DNA from: Tricholoma matsutake
Taxonomy: Eukaryota; Basidiomycota; Agaricomycetes; Agaricales; Tricholomataceae
Direction: 5' to 3'
DNA: 64,000 nt
NCBI GenBank assembly: GCA_026075535.2
Contig: AP026538.1
Location: 11,656,001 to 11,720,000 of the forward strand
Shown: in pieces, positions 36,373 to 48,479 of the stretch
How positions within the stretch are numbered: the stretch's first letter is position 1
Layout: each line of letters opens with the position of its first letter
The notes under the pieces: generated by a model
What the model was told of the DNA's origin: nothing
The model's database searches: none
What the model saw: the letters and a program-made list of their open reading frames with translations, nothing else
Program-made: the position numbers and the translations under genes

Positions 36373-37100
36373 GACAATTAGTTATAGAAGATTATAATAA
36401 TGGTTCCTCGCGAGTGCTAGGATCCCTACAACACCCACTTCCTATGCTAGTATGCTGCCAGCCCCTGCACTCTTCAAAATATATTTGTGCACCAAAAGCT
36501 GCAGCTTGGGCCGGGTCAGGCCAAAGCCAAGCCATGAGTGGTGGCTTTGGCTCGGCCCAGGATTTCAGCAGGCCAAAGCCGCCTCAGGCCAAGCCGGGCT
36601 GGTTATTCAGGTCTCATTCTGAACTCTGTTTTTGAAAAATGAGATTGAAAATGAAACACAAAATGAGCCGAAAATGGCCCGAAAATGTTTACTGTGAACA
36701 ACCCTATTAATATTAAATGATTAGAATATTAAATCACCTAAAAGCGAGAGAGGTGGGTCTACTAAAAATGGTGACCACATGTTGTGTTGTAAGTGAGCAG
36801 GGGATGACAATCCTGTTGGGCTATCCCTGTCATCGCTGTCATCCCAACAGCTCCATGTCCAACGCATCCCATATCTCCCTATCATTGTCATCCTATGCAC
36901 ACCACATGACTGTGGTGTCTACCCAAGCAGCATCTGTGGTGTACGATAAGATAAGATGTAGTGGGTCCGTGCGGCGTGCGCCCAGTACCGATGAGTGTTC
37001 ACGTGATGGGGTCTATTCACCTTTGTTCCTATCAGCCCTACTCCGTTGCCTGGCCTTCACCTAAGTCTTTCGCGCTCTCATTTCTCAACAACATCCTCTC
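36373..37100. other. Intergenic and 5' flank of the Crinkler gene
   Basis: 36490-36615 carries GGCCAAAGCC-type repeats like those at 20700 and 21800. 36930-37100 is the likely Crinkler promoter and leader: CACGTG at about 36999, and a pyrimidine-rich leader with AACAACATC before the ATG. Confidence 0.4.
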
Positions 37101-40100
37101 ATGGTGAAGAAGGTCGCTCGTGTCGTTGATACCGCAAAGGGTAGCTTTCTCCATCGGGCAAGAAAAGGCGATAACGCATCAGCAAACCCAACACAGCCTC
37201 CAGCCAAGGACGCCAACACCCTTTCCCCGCACTCCACAGCAAGCGGGGCCCCCTTTCCTAAGTCCACATTTGACCAAGCGGAGGCCGCTATGAATCTCGG
37301 TGATGACGATCTTTGGCTTTCTTGCGTTATCGATGGCGAAACCGAGGTGTTTCCAATTGATATCGAAGGGTCATTGTGGCGCAATCCTAAGTTCACGGTA
37401 GGCTACCTGAAGAAGAAAATCCAAGAGGAACGAAAAGATGATTCATTAGCTGGCGTTGGTGCCCACAGCCTAGTACTCTGGAAGGTGCGTGCTATCGAAG
37501 AGTTGCGATCTCGGATGATATGGCTCACTTGTCATCTTTCCAGCCCAAAGAGGGGGATTCTATCAATGCGAAACCGAAACAGACTCTGCACGGACGTGTC
37601 GCATCTGCTAGGGAATCCGGGGAAGAATTAGAATCTGCGGACAGCGTCTTAACCGTCTTCCCAGACCAACCTCCCCTCGATCGTTTACATATTATTGTAC
37701 GGAAACCGGATACTGGTGAGTGAGGGTGCTTTTCCATGGCTGAACACTGCTGATAGTTTCTTGCTCAAAACCACTTACCGTTCCAATTGCCCTCACGACC
37801 GCGTTGTTTTTTCCATGGGCGATGAAACCATTCCCCCTTTACTCCATGCGTAATGACTTCGACTCCGCGGTGTTCTTGTTCGTCAACATTACCTTGTTCT
37901 CCTCAATACCTGCCGCCGTCTCGATGAACTCGTACATATCGATTCCATCTCTTGTGCCTAACAAACCGAACACGAATTCGCTCGCCGTTCTGAACCATCT
38001 CTCCCTTCGCGCATTCCCTCCTTCTCTCGCCATCTCTCTATGATCCGTCCACCTATCACTCATCCCCTCTCCACATTTGCAAATTTCCAACGTTCCTCCC
38101 TGATCGCTCGATGCTATTATTTCTTCGTCCCTCCTTCCCACCTCCTTCCTCACGTATGTCAAATGGGTCTCGTTGCCGGTCTGGGCCGGCTCCTCACACC
38201 GCCAAATTACAATGTCCTCGCATTTCCATGTCTCACCACTGCTTTCCCTGGTTTTACCAACAACCTGTCTCGTTTATTGATTCGTTGCTCTTTTGTTTCC
38301 ACCCGCGCCCCACGGTAAGACCGCACAGTTGCGGACCGGAAAAGGAACATCACACCGAAAGAACACATGTTTGATATCGAGGCAATCGACAAAGAGATCG
38401 AGAAAGAGCTCAAATCGCTTTGTGAGGTGATTGAGACATTTCTGAAAAATCCTGAGCCACCCACCTGGGTTCCTCCGAACTACGTTACGCCGAGCAACCG
38501 CGAATATCTTACAAACCTTCGAATACCATCTTATCGCAATGGCAACCCAAGTCTTTTACTTCACAATCTCGACGTGTGCGGTGGTAATGAAATCGAGGAG
38601 TTGTTTGGACATGGTGAACGCCTGTATGTATTTATTAATTGTGCTTTGAACCCTTCTCACCACGGACTGCAGGTGCATTTGCAACACATCCGGATCAGGC
38701 AAAACCCGGCGCATAATGGAAGGCCTCACGAAATACTGGGGATTCTACCTTGTTGCAATTCCGGATGCCAATGGCGTCGGCATCCGAGATTTGCAAGACG
38801 CCTTGGAGGGTATCGCTGACTATCGGGAATGGATGTCCGACCTTAGTGACCTCCCTTCTGGGCAATGGGTTCGTCAAAATGATGTCAACAGTCTGATTGC
38901 TTCTAAGCAGCTCCGGAAAGTCCTGGCTGCGAGGGTAGTGATTTTCCAGTTGTTCCTACAGCTCGCTATCGTGGTCGACGGGAAATTGCAAGAGAAGCAT
39001 AAGCGCATTTGGTTGTTGTTCCAGTTGTCCGACCAACTATACCGCGGTGGAATCTTGCATCCATTTGTTCACATCATCAAGAAGTGTCTTCGTCGCGCTT
39101 CGAATGAAGCTCTCGTCACATTGATTGAACGTCTTACTGGCATTCGTGAAAAATATTTGTCACAATCACACTTTAGTGTTATGCTGGACGAAGCACAGCG
39201 GGCCACCAGATCATATCCCCGTTCCTTCATATCATCTACCAGCGACAAAGTATATCGATCAATTGTCCGCGAAATAGTTAAGGTCATCACCCAATCGCTG
39301 ATGACGCTAGTGGTGTCAGGTACAGGTCTGTTGCTGGCAGAGCTAGAGGAAGCTATGGCCTCCGGAGTGTCAAAACGTGGAGCGGTTATACTGGCCCACC
39401 GGCTTGGGATGTTCGACACCTGGCCGAAACTGAAGCCATTTCTCGAACGCTACATCCCTGCTTCCATTTTGGAAACCCCTTCTGGGTATCGCCTGCAAAT
39501 GCGGATCCGGGAATATCTTCTGGGTCGGTGAGTCGACATCTTTCTTTTCTACTGAGCCAGTCTGACTGAGAGCAGATATTGCTTCTCCGTATCCTTTCTG
39601 GAATTATTCTTGACGAATGGGATGGAATCGCCACACAGATTGCTGAATGAATATATCAAAGAACACACCGCTTGTCTCCCGGGTGATACTGGTGATCCCT
39701 TTACTTCGTCTGAGCCTGAACTTCACTTTGAAGTCCAAGTGACGAGTTTTGAGTGGGATAGACTCAAGTTAGGTAGGCTTGTCCTTCAGCTTGAGATTCC
39801 TCCTTTTGACATATGGCAGATTCAACCGCGCTTCAAGAAGCAGCGCAGATTGTGCAATCTCACTTGACCAAGGGGAAATCTCCGACATTTGGACCCGTTA
39901 CCACCCGACTTGTCGAGTATGGGATAGCTCGTCTCCGCAACCACCATGAGGGTCAAATAGTTGAACCACTTGCATTTCTGTCACTGATGAAGTGGCTCCA
40001 GACTCTAGACCATGGCAATCTGGAGGCAAATATCCGATCACGACTTGCTTTGCAAGCTTCACGTGGAGATGGTTACGAGGAGCTGGTCGTTTTGTACCTG

Positions 40101-40858
40101 CTTCGAATGCTGTGCTACCCAGTCCCCCTCAGCACGATTTTCAACTTTCGCAACCCGCCTGTTTGGGCGAATAACATGGTCCAGATCATTGGGCGCCTCC
40201 ATGGGATCGATGTAGCTGTGGACGTTCTAGGAGGAGCTCCACAGAACCCAGGTCTTGGTGTAGTGCATTATGCAGCCAATATCGAAGAGGTCATACGCTG
40301 GCTTGAAAACCCGGCTGTCGCTCCAGCAGTACTTATCACTACTCACCTCTTTGGCCCGGATGTCATCATACGGTGCAGTTCACCTCTGTCAAATTCGACC
40401 ATCGCATCCAGGAACATCCTTGTGATGGGCCAATTGAAGTCCTACACAGGTGGTAACAAAGAATCTCTCGACGCAGGAACAATTACCGAAGCTCTCACTT
40501 CCCTGAATCGAGTCCACTGGTTTAAACAGACGGTGTGTTAGTTAGCTTTGTCACTGACCTCAGTCCATTAACAATCTTGTGACAGCCATTGCATCAACGT
40601 CAGAAACTCATCGATGCCATAGAAAAATATTGTGTCCTCCGCTTTGTTGGTGGTTACCCACTGCCTCCCAACCTGAATTTAAGTGCCATCTCTGTCAGAC
40701 AGGCTATTGATGCACTTGGCCCAAACATTGCACTAGCATCAATAAATCTGGACACATTCAAAGCCCACTTCATCTCAGAGGATGAGGCTAGGAATGTCCT
40801 TGCACCATTGGAGGATGCTCTCACCCACAAGCGAAAAATAAATGAGATTGATAGCTGA
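37101..40858 (+). CDS. Crinkler-type protein: ubiquitin-like N-terminus, P-loop NTPase, PD-(D/E)xK-like nuclease
   Basis: Seven exons (37101-37484, 37544-37715, 38329-38623, 38673-39527, 39576-39772, 39820-40532, 40586-40858) join in frame through GT...AG introns to give 962 residues. Residues 71-185 fit the ubiquitin-like Crinkler head (L-W-K and F-P-D-Q-P-P). Splicing out 38624-38672 restores a Walker A motif G-S-G-K-T at 291-295. The middle is a long helical NTPase-like region. The C-terminus has E-E at 721-722, D815 and Q-x-K at 839-841, as in REase-fold nucleases of the CRN family. Such proteins are known as secreted or nuclear effectors and as genome-conflict NTPase-nucleases. No signal peptide is evident. 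No nonsense codon, many CpG sites. Intron 2 is unusually long (613 nt). Confidence 0.88.
37716..38328 (+). other. Unusually long intron 2 of the Crinkler gene
   Basis: The donor G|GTGAGT and the acceptor CGCACAG join D-T to V-A-D in frame. Its two ends resemble the segment at 41265-41370 (GGTGAGTGAG..., TCGTTGCTCTTTTGTTTCCACC), where they lie only about 90 bp apart. The extra ~500 bp inside looks like an insertion. A 107-codon minus-strand frame (37839-38162) lies in it but was not recognised. Confidence 0.7.
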
Positions 40859-41220
40859 TACCAATGAAATAATCTTGCAATGTGATTTTTTGTTTGTAAT
40901 TATATAGTGTTTTTGTGAATACTTGACACGACGTAGACTTACTTCAAGATAAGCTTGATCAAATGTTGAAGCAGTTGCCTGGTCATAACCCATGCCTTCC
41001 ACAGTTACACTATAGCCCATCTTGAAAGAGTCTTCAGTCCATGGCTTGTACATCTCATCCTCATCCATTTTGGCAGATCCAGTCCACCAATATCCATGTT
41101 CTTGTGTGTTCTCGAGCTGCCTCATTATCACCTCCATGGTGTATCATCTCCCTTTGCTTTGTTCGTTTGTTACCAACTTACTCTCACTGTTGTACTTTCC
41201 GTCATCTTCCATGTCCTATC
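40859..41220. other. 3' flank of the Crinkler gene with an unrecognised minus-strand frame
   Basis: A minus-strand frame from 41137 reads a hydrophilic peptide (G-Y-W-W-T-G-S-A-K-M-D-E-D-E-M) for about 65 codons before becoming AT-rich. It looks protein-like but matches no family I know. Confidence 0.25.
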
Positions 41221-41380
41221 TGTGCTGAATATGATGGTCGTCACCCATTGTACTCTGCCACCGGTGAGTGAGAGCGAATCTCCACAGTTGAGCATTGCTG
41301 ATAAGATTCACCCCAAACCCTCTATTGTTTGCTGACTCGTTGCTCTTTTGTTTCCACCACCCTCAATTCTTGTCATGGTT
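41221..41380 (+). repeat. Crinkler intron-2-like relic
   Basis: CCGGTGAGTGAG...TTGAGCATTGCTGATA and CGTTGCTCTTTTGTTTCCACC match the two ends of Crinkler intron 2 at 37712-37765 and 38283-38312. It suggests a second, mostly lost Crinkler copy downstream. Confidence 0.55.
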
Positions 41381-43655
41381 TCGAATCCTATGTGCCACCC
41401 CTCATCCACAAGCCCTTCTAGACTTGGGGTCCCAAGGCACTTGACCAAAGGCTCCAAAGCTCCAAGAAAACCATCATTTTACGACAAACACCTATTGGAT
41501 TCTCAGAGTCATCCTAAAGGCTAAAAACACATCAAGTTATTGGACTCCCCTTGTACATGATATTGCAAGAAATGTGGGATAACATTCTCCAGAGGGTTTG
41601 AAGGGATGAAAGACATTACTGCCACCTTGCGGCGTCGAAAGGAGATGAGTTGCCAAGCAGCTCTTTAGATTCCACAGATCACGAACTTGAGGTGACAGAA
41701 CTATACAAGTGTTGCTACTGCTGCTGCTTACTGCACACCAGCCACTTCTCTTCTCGCATTTTACCTTTTACCCCCCCCCCCCCCCCCCCCCTCCTTAAGA
41801 CTTGGACTTGCCCTGCTTTTTTTGGGAAGATAGGCCAATGATAGGTGTCTTCCAAACTGTCATTTTGCCCATAACAGAAAATGGTTGCACTCCAGTTCAT
41901 AAACCCATCCAAAGATGAAAGCGATGAGCAAGCAAGCGAAGTTGTCAGATAGTTTTGGGGGGGAGGAGCCAGTGAGGATGTTGCTGCCACACCATTATGG
42001 ATAATGGAGAGGTTTCAAGGACGTAGCTCTTGGGAGGGAGATTAAGAGTCTAACAGTTGGTAGATGGTCATGCAAGGCATCAAGAGAGAGAAGCCCATAC
42101 TGAGATTCTCTTTCCGTGGGAGAGATGCAAGGGAGTTGATCACCCTTGGAAACTAGTTGAATATGATGGATCTAAGGACTCTTCTAGATCGTCTACTAAG
42201 ACTCGATCCAGAGGAAACTGAGACAACTCACAAGCATAAACATCACAGCGATGATGTCGATCCGACTTTATAAAAATGGGCCAAGGATCCAGAGCCTACT
42301 TCCCAAAAATTACCTGCAACAGGTTTGACTTTCTCAAAATGCCTTGTCAGTATATCTCAATACATCTCACAGGCCGTGCACGTGGGATACAACATTACTT
42401 ATTCTACATTCCGGTAAACCACGAGTATGTTTGCCGTTTCACCACCCACCGGCGAGAGACCCAACAAAACATTGTTTCTGTTTCTGTCTGACCCCTGTGC
42501 TCTCTTAAAAAAAATCCTGGGTATGGTAAAACATGCACATCAGGATCAGGATCTATCTATATATGCACCATCAAAGGCACCTTGGACCGATTCCAATAAA
42601 CTCCCCCCAAAAAAGATAAACCACATCTCTTGAGTAAGTTCTGAAGGCAACAGAGACGGAAATGAGGATCAAGGCAATATGGACCATGAGAATGCTAAAA
42701 GAGGTGATAGGGAAGGGAAGGGACATGAGGAAGGTGGGAGCTAAGATCAAGTGAGGGGTTGGAGGGGTCAGAGGGAGGTCAGAGGGGGGGTTGGAGGGGG
42801 GGTTGGAGGGAGGTCAGAGGGGATAGAGGGGGTCACAGTGCAAATCAAGTGAGTGAGTAGAAATAAAATGGCAGAGAGTCAGTCTGCAGTTTGTCAACCC
42901 TATATACATCGTGGCCTTTGATCCTTCTATCTAACATGCGGGAATGCAGCTAGATAATCGGAACTAGCTCTCTGAAACCAGACGCCAGCAGCTATTTTAT
43001 GTATGTACCTGCAGTTTTTTTTTTTTTTTTTTTACCTTTCCTGAGTCTTCAGGTGATTCCTCCACCGTTTGTTGATCTGACTCTGCCCAAGCAATATATA
43101 TATATGACACTAAGTGCTTTGCTTTGCTTTCAGAACTCGCTCATGGCTCATGGGGCCACACAGGTTGTAGGTTCATTGGCAGTCGGTAAACTAGAAATGG
43201 AAGACTCATGAACAATCACATTCTTTTCTTGACATTGTGGCAGAACTCGCTTTCAGTGGGAATGCCTCAAGGCATGAATTTTTCTTTTTTTTCTTTTTTT
43301 CCCATCTTATCATTCATCGAGCATCAAAAAAGGTGTGAAGAAGAAACACATCCCCAACGCTGCTGTTTGGGCCCTGGGGGCTGTTGAGGATGGCACTTTG
43401 GGCCTTTGGCGCTTCTGCTTTAACCACCCCCTTGCTGGTGGTCCCCTACTATTGTTAAATAAATAAAGATAAAAAACCAATTGTCAGCTTCTACGCACGC
43501 ATGCAGTATGGCTTCTGCTAACCCCTCCTCCAGCCATCTGTAGGGCCCTCCTCCGACAATATACATAATACTAAGTAAGGCTAGATTTCTGATCAACCTC
43601 TTCAAGGAAGCCTAATCCACCACGCTGCTGGTATTAAGTTTGCATTGGTGTATCC
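41381..43655. other. Intergenic with homopolymer and G-rich tracts
   Basis: A C-run of more than 20 nt at about 41770-41792 (preceded by TTTTA), GGAGGTCAGAGGGGGGGTT repeats at about 42765-42840, and a T-run at about 43015-43032. No gene recognised. Confidence 0.45.
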
Positions 43656-43770
43656 ATGTAGTACTTTTGTAACATACCCCACAAACTCCAGGAGGCCACA
43701 TAACAATGCACCACTATGATTTCAAGGAACTTGTAGTCCCACACATGTTATAACAGCCCCTCTCCCTCTC
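43656..43770 (+). repeat. KDZ terminal inverted repeat, left
   Basis: Starts ATGTAGTACTTTTGTAACA and continues CCCCACAAACTCCAGGAGGC to CTCCCTCTC. It pairs with the complement of 54887-55002. The outermost base is uncertain by a few nt because flanks give no clear target duplication. Confidence 0.82.
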
Positions 43771-44735
43771 TGACTGTTGCTGTTGTAACATGCCTCAGTT
43801 ATATTCACCGACTCTACCCCTATGTTATAACCCAGCCCTTTTGTCATACCCCTGTAATAATGTCAATTGTCGTCGCCATCTTAGCATTATAACATGAGTG
43901 CTTCTGCTGCCCCTCCCCTCCCAGCATTATAATGTGTGTGATCTTGTTATCCTTGCCCTCCTGTTATCATGTAAGCATTATAACACATCCCTCAGGCTCC
44001 GATAGCTATTCCCACCCATGCCATACCTCACATTATAATGTGTTTCAGCCTTTCCTCCTTGTCCATTCTCTGCATTATAATGTGTCCTTTTCGACGGTGA
44101 TTCCTTCCCGTTATAATGTCACTCAATTTCCTCCACCGGCGCCCCGTCGACCCAGGCATTATAATGTGTCCCTTCCAATAGTGATTCCTTCCAATTATAA
44201 TGTCATTCAATTTCCATTTTCGGCGCCCCCTCAACCCAGGCATTATAACACGTCCCTTCCAATGGTGATTCCTTCCGATTATAATGTCATTCAATTTCCC
44301 CTACCAGTGCCCCCTCGACCCAGGTGTTATAACACCTCAGTAGTGATTCCTATGCATTATAACTTTGAAACTCACCAAAATACCTCCAGTTATAACATCA
44401 TGATGTAACACTCTCTCCATGGCAATTTATCCCCTTGACCTCCCATTATAATGTGTTTGATTTTTACTCTCCCACTTGCCTGCTGCATTATAATGCATCA
44501 CTTTTGGAGGTGTTTCCCATATGTTATAACTCGAAACTCTCCCCAGCACTTCCCGATAATGTCACCATAACCAACCCCTCCATGGCAATTTCCCCCCCAC
44601 ACTGCCCAGTTATAATGTGCTTAGTTTTACCTCACCTGTTGCATTATATTGTGTCCTTGTCAGAGGTGATTCCTACACCATTGTAATGTCATCTAATCTC
44701 TTTTGCCTACTCACCCACTAGGTTTTATAATGTGT
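43757..44735. repeat. Left subterminal array of TTATAA palindromes
   Basis: About 22 copies of a core TTATAA, most in the 10-bp perfect palindrome CATTATAATG followed by TG or TC, spaced about 35-65 bp. Regular spacing next to a TIR suggests transposase binding sites. The ORFs at 43932-44408 and on the other strand are repeat by-products. Confidence 0.85.
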
Positions 44736-45105
44736 CCCTTTTGACTTGAGGCACACTCCAGTGCCCCCCTTTGCAACATCATGGCATGTCAGCTACCCCA
44801 CTCTCTCTGCATGTAGTGCGGCCCTTTCGATTGCAATTGTAACTGGTTTTGTCTCCCCCACCATCTCACCTACACCACCCCTGCACACCCTAGAGCACCC
44901 ATCCATTTTTGTCGTGCACACCATCTTTGCTAATGTTATGATGGAACCTTATGATTAGACAATGTAATTTTGTTCCACATTTCAAATGTAATTACTTGAG
45001 ACAATCATGATTTTGACAAGACAACTGAACACGGTGTATTTCGATGGGAATCAGGAAGAAAACCTGAAAGGCCAGGGAAAAGCTCAACTTAAGCACTCTT
45101 CTTGC

Positions 45106-48100
45106 TCATGAACCCCACTTTGGTGGTGCATACCCCACCTGCTTGAGATGATCGGGTAAGGTGGATGCACGACCTGACCTCATCGCCAGCTCTGGCTTTG
45201 CCACTTCCCTTGCTTCCTTTGCAGCCTTTGTAGCCGCCTTTGCAGCCTTTGCAGCCTTGATTGCTGCATTCTGCATGGCTTTTGCCTCCTTTGCCAGCCT
45301 ATCAGCCTCACTCGCTTCTGCGGTAGCCATCATAGCCTCCTCTCCTGCAATCTTGCTGGTACACTTCCTCCTCGACTTTGATGCGGCACTGTCTTTTGTG
45401 CCTACCAAAGCATCATCTGCTTTTCTCTTCCTTGCACCTCTTTTATTCCCAGAATTACCTGCCTGTGACTTTCCACCACCTTTCCCCCCATCTCCAACAG
45501 CTTTCCATCTGGCAAACCAACCAATAGGTTGGTGGGTAATGGGGTAGTTTTGCTGGGCACCTGAGGACATTCCTGGGCAAAGCTAGATGCGAGTGGAGGT
45601 GGAACCTGCAGAGTGATGGTCCCCGAAAGAGGAGTGGAGGGAGGGGGATTAATGCTGCCACTGGGAGTGATAGGCAGTTGGGTGGGGGCAGATGCAGGTG
45701 CAGCCTGCAGAACAATGGTCCCTGCAAGAGGAGCAGAGGGAGGGGGGTTAACGCCGCCAATGGGATGAATACCTGGTGGCAAGAGCAAGGGTGAATAAAA
45801 ATCCTGTGAGTGAAGTTCTGGGGCATCAGTGTTTAGCAATGGTAGGAACGAAGAAGGATTGACCATGGGTGGGCTCCGGACTGCTGACAGGGGTGGCACT
45901 ATTGATAAAAAACCAGTCATCTCTGTCATTGGCATACCTTGCGCCAACATTGGGACTGGTGGCCCTTGGGGAACTGCTTACGCAAAGGTGAATGCTGGCT
46001 GTGGGGCCTCCAAGGTCAGATTAGCATTTTGCAGACCATAATTCGGGAGAGAGCTGATGATATGGTCGAACCAGGAATTGCTTGGCACATTCCCTTGCAC
46101 CTTCCACCCATTAGCGACTTGAGAAGTATCCCAATTAATGTCGCTCCAGTTGCCAAAGCCTTGATTGTTGCATTGGATGCCAAAAGATGAGAGAGTTGAA
46201 GTAGGGTTGAATGCATATAATGCCGACTCTCCAGGGGCGGCATTGCAGCTATATTCTTGGAGAAAGGTGGTCCGTTCATTCATTGGAGCATCACCGAGAG
46301 ACAGAACTGGAACATGTGAATGCTTGGTCAGCACAATAACTCCTCGAATCAAATACAAGACTTACCCTCAATCGATTGGCTGGTACCACTATCTCCGATT
46401 GGACATTGGATGTTGGCTGCATCGTCAGGCTTGTCAATGAATTCACTGGCATTCCCTGACGATGAATTGTTGGTGGTCCCACCCAAACTACACTTGTCAC
46501 CCATATATCCTTGGAGAAAGGTGGTCTGTTCGTTGTCACCAAGAGATGGAACTGGAACACGTGCATGCTTGGTCAGCACAATAACTCCTCAAATCAAATA
46601 CAAGACTTACCCTCGATCAATTGGCTGGTACCGCTATCTCCGATCGGACATTGGACATTGGCTGCATTGTCAGGCTTGTCAACAAATTCACTGGCATTCC
46701 CTGACGACAAATTGTTGGTGGTCCCACCCAAACTACACTTGTTGCCCATATATTCTTGGAGAAAGGTGGTCTGTTCATTGTCACCAAGAGATGGAACTGG
46801 AACATGTGCGTGCTTGGTTAGCACAATAACTTGAATCAAATACAAGACTTACCCTCAATCGATTGGCTGGTACTGCTATCTTCGATCGGACATTGGACGT
46901 TGGCTGCATCATCAGGCTTGTCAACTAATTCACTGGCATTCCCTGACAACAAATTGTTGGTGGTCCCACCCAAACTACATTTGTCACCCACCTCTTCCTC
47001 TTCTTTTCCTGTGGAATCCAATGTATCTGAGTCCTTAACAATGCGATGAGAACATTCTTCTGGTGCTAGCGTGATTGAAGAATGTTAGGTGAGCATTTTC
47101 ATGTGTGACCACTCAAACTGACTCATGGAAATATGCCTTTCCATATTCCAGCATCATGTCCTGTAACTTTCCCCACCCTTCAGGATCGAACTGAGGCAAG
47201 AGCTTCTTGGTCATCCCCTTCAACATGTTGGACTGAACCCTGGAGTAAGGTGAGTCAAATTTCTACTGAAACATGGATATTACTCACGATTTCATTATGA
47301 TTTCGCCATTTGACGCTCCAAGCGGCGTTATGGCCAGTATGACAATATTTGCACCCAACCACTTGGACATTGCATCAGCAAAAGATGGAAGCACCTGTTC
47401 AGCAGTTGTCCAAGCCCTGGCCATCCAAAGGTTAGTCTATATTCCATCACAGCATGGTGTCTCTGACATACTGATTGAGGATCTTCAGGTGAACCTGTGA
47501 ACAATGCCTTCTTCTTCCACTCTGCCATTGTGTTCTTGTTTTCTTCATCTGTCTGGTTCATGATGGTCTCCTGAACCTCTGGGCTTCCTTCTCCCAGGAG
47601 TCTCTCACATGCTTGTTCCACATTCGGAGTCGCTCTTGAGGCTTCACAGAATTCTTTATAGATTCCCACAGTGGATCAAATGTTGATTTGAGCTTTATCT
47701 TATGGAGATCACCATATGTGCCAATGGCAGTTTTCTTTCTAGGGCAGGACAGGCTCCTTGACATGATGCGACTGATAATATTGTTGACATAGGATTGGTT
47801 GGTGCTCCTAGCAGTGTAGCGGTACCGATACCAGCAGCCAAGCTTCTAAAGCAAGAGATAGTAAGTTTCCACTGCACAATCACATAATATGTTCCTTACT
47901 TCACGAAGCTCATGATAGAACCCATTCTGCCAGTCAGACTCTAGGTTCTGCTCGTCCCCAGGTAACGAGGGATCAATATTGTCTGGGGTATGCTCGTCAG
48001 AGTCATCATCTGGCTCTGGGTTGTCCTCAATAGCTAGGTTATATCCAAACCGCTGGATGAATGCTTTGGCTACCAGCATGTAGAATGCCCCATGGTCAGT

Positions 48101-48214
48101 AGAATCAATGAACCAATCTTTATATGACTCAAGGAACTCCAGTTTTATGCCACTAAACGTGTTCTGTCAGCCCTGTGGCCTGCCATCTTTCTTGGCCTTG
48201 GAAGTTTGTGCCAT
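45106..48214 (-). pseudogene. KDZ passenger gene B' (conserved basidiomycete protein, unknown role)
   Basis: It starts M-A-Q-T-S-K-A-K-K-D-G-R-P at 48214; a TGA (plus 48167-48169, Arg expected) follows, then F-L-E-S-Y-K-D-W-F-I-D and A-F-I-Q-R-F-G-Y-N-L. Later blocks are F-D-P-L-W-E-S-I-K-N-S-V (47558-47764), V-R-D-S-W-E-K-E-A, A-D-A-M-S-K-W-L-G-A-N-I-V-I-L, then a triplicated exon (46330-47010), a Pro-rich region and a Lys/Ala-rich coiled-coil C-terminus ending at 45106. I recall the same domain order in many basidiomycete hypothetical proteins. Several short introns fit. DNA or chromatin binding is possible but unproven. Confidence 0.6.
46330..47010 (-). repeat. Exon-intron unit in three tandem copies within passenger gene B'
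   Basis: Three direct copies, period about 238 bp, each encode G-D-K-C-S-L-G-G-T-T-N-N, D-K-P-D-D-A-A-N and I-E-G followed by the donor GTAAGTCTTG and an intron of about 55-60 nt ending CACATGTTCCAG. All three remain open, so the triplication could have lengthened the protein without a frameshift. Confidence 0.8.
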
Positions 48215-48479
48215 GGCACAAAGGAATCAGTAACAGAGAATACAGGAACACGACTCGCATGAGTACACATTTGCTTGATTACCAACTATGGTGCCAGACT
48301 GCACCTGCACACCTCAAATCAAATTCAGGCTTGGTTTCAACAACCATGATCTTTCTGCCCATTATCTGACAGGGCTTCTTGTTTTTGTGGTGTGCATTAA
48401 CTGAACATCTCCGATATATCAAAGTGTCTGATAGGACCTTGAAGAACTGGTCACGAAATTTTCAACAACCCAGTACAAT

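Noticed and set aside
37839..38162. 107-codon minus-strand frame in Crinkler intron 2 as a nested gene
   Set aside because: Protein-like but no family, no homologous evidence and no regulatory sequence visible; kept as a note only.
43932..44408. 158-codon Tyr/Asn-Val repeat protein
   Set aside because: Translation of the CATTATAATG array (H-Y-N-V); the repeat is at DNA level and also open on the other strand.
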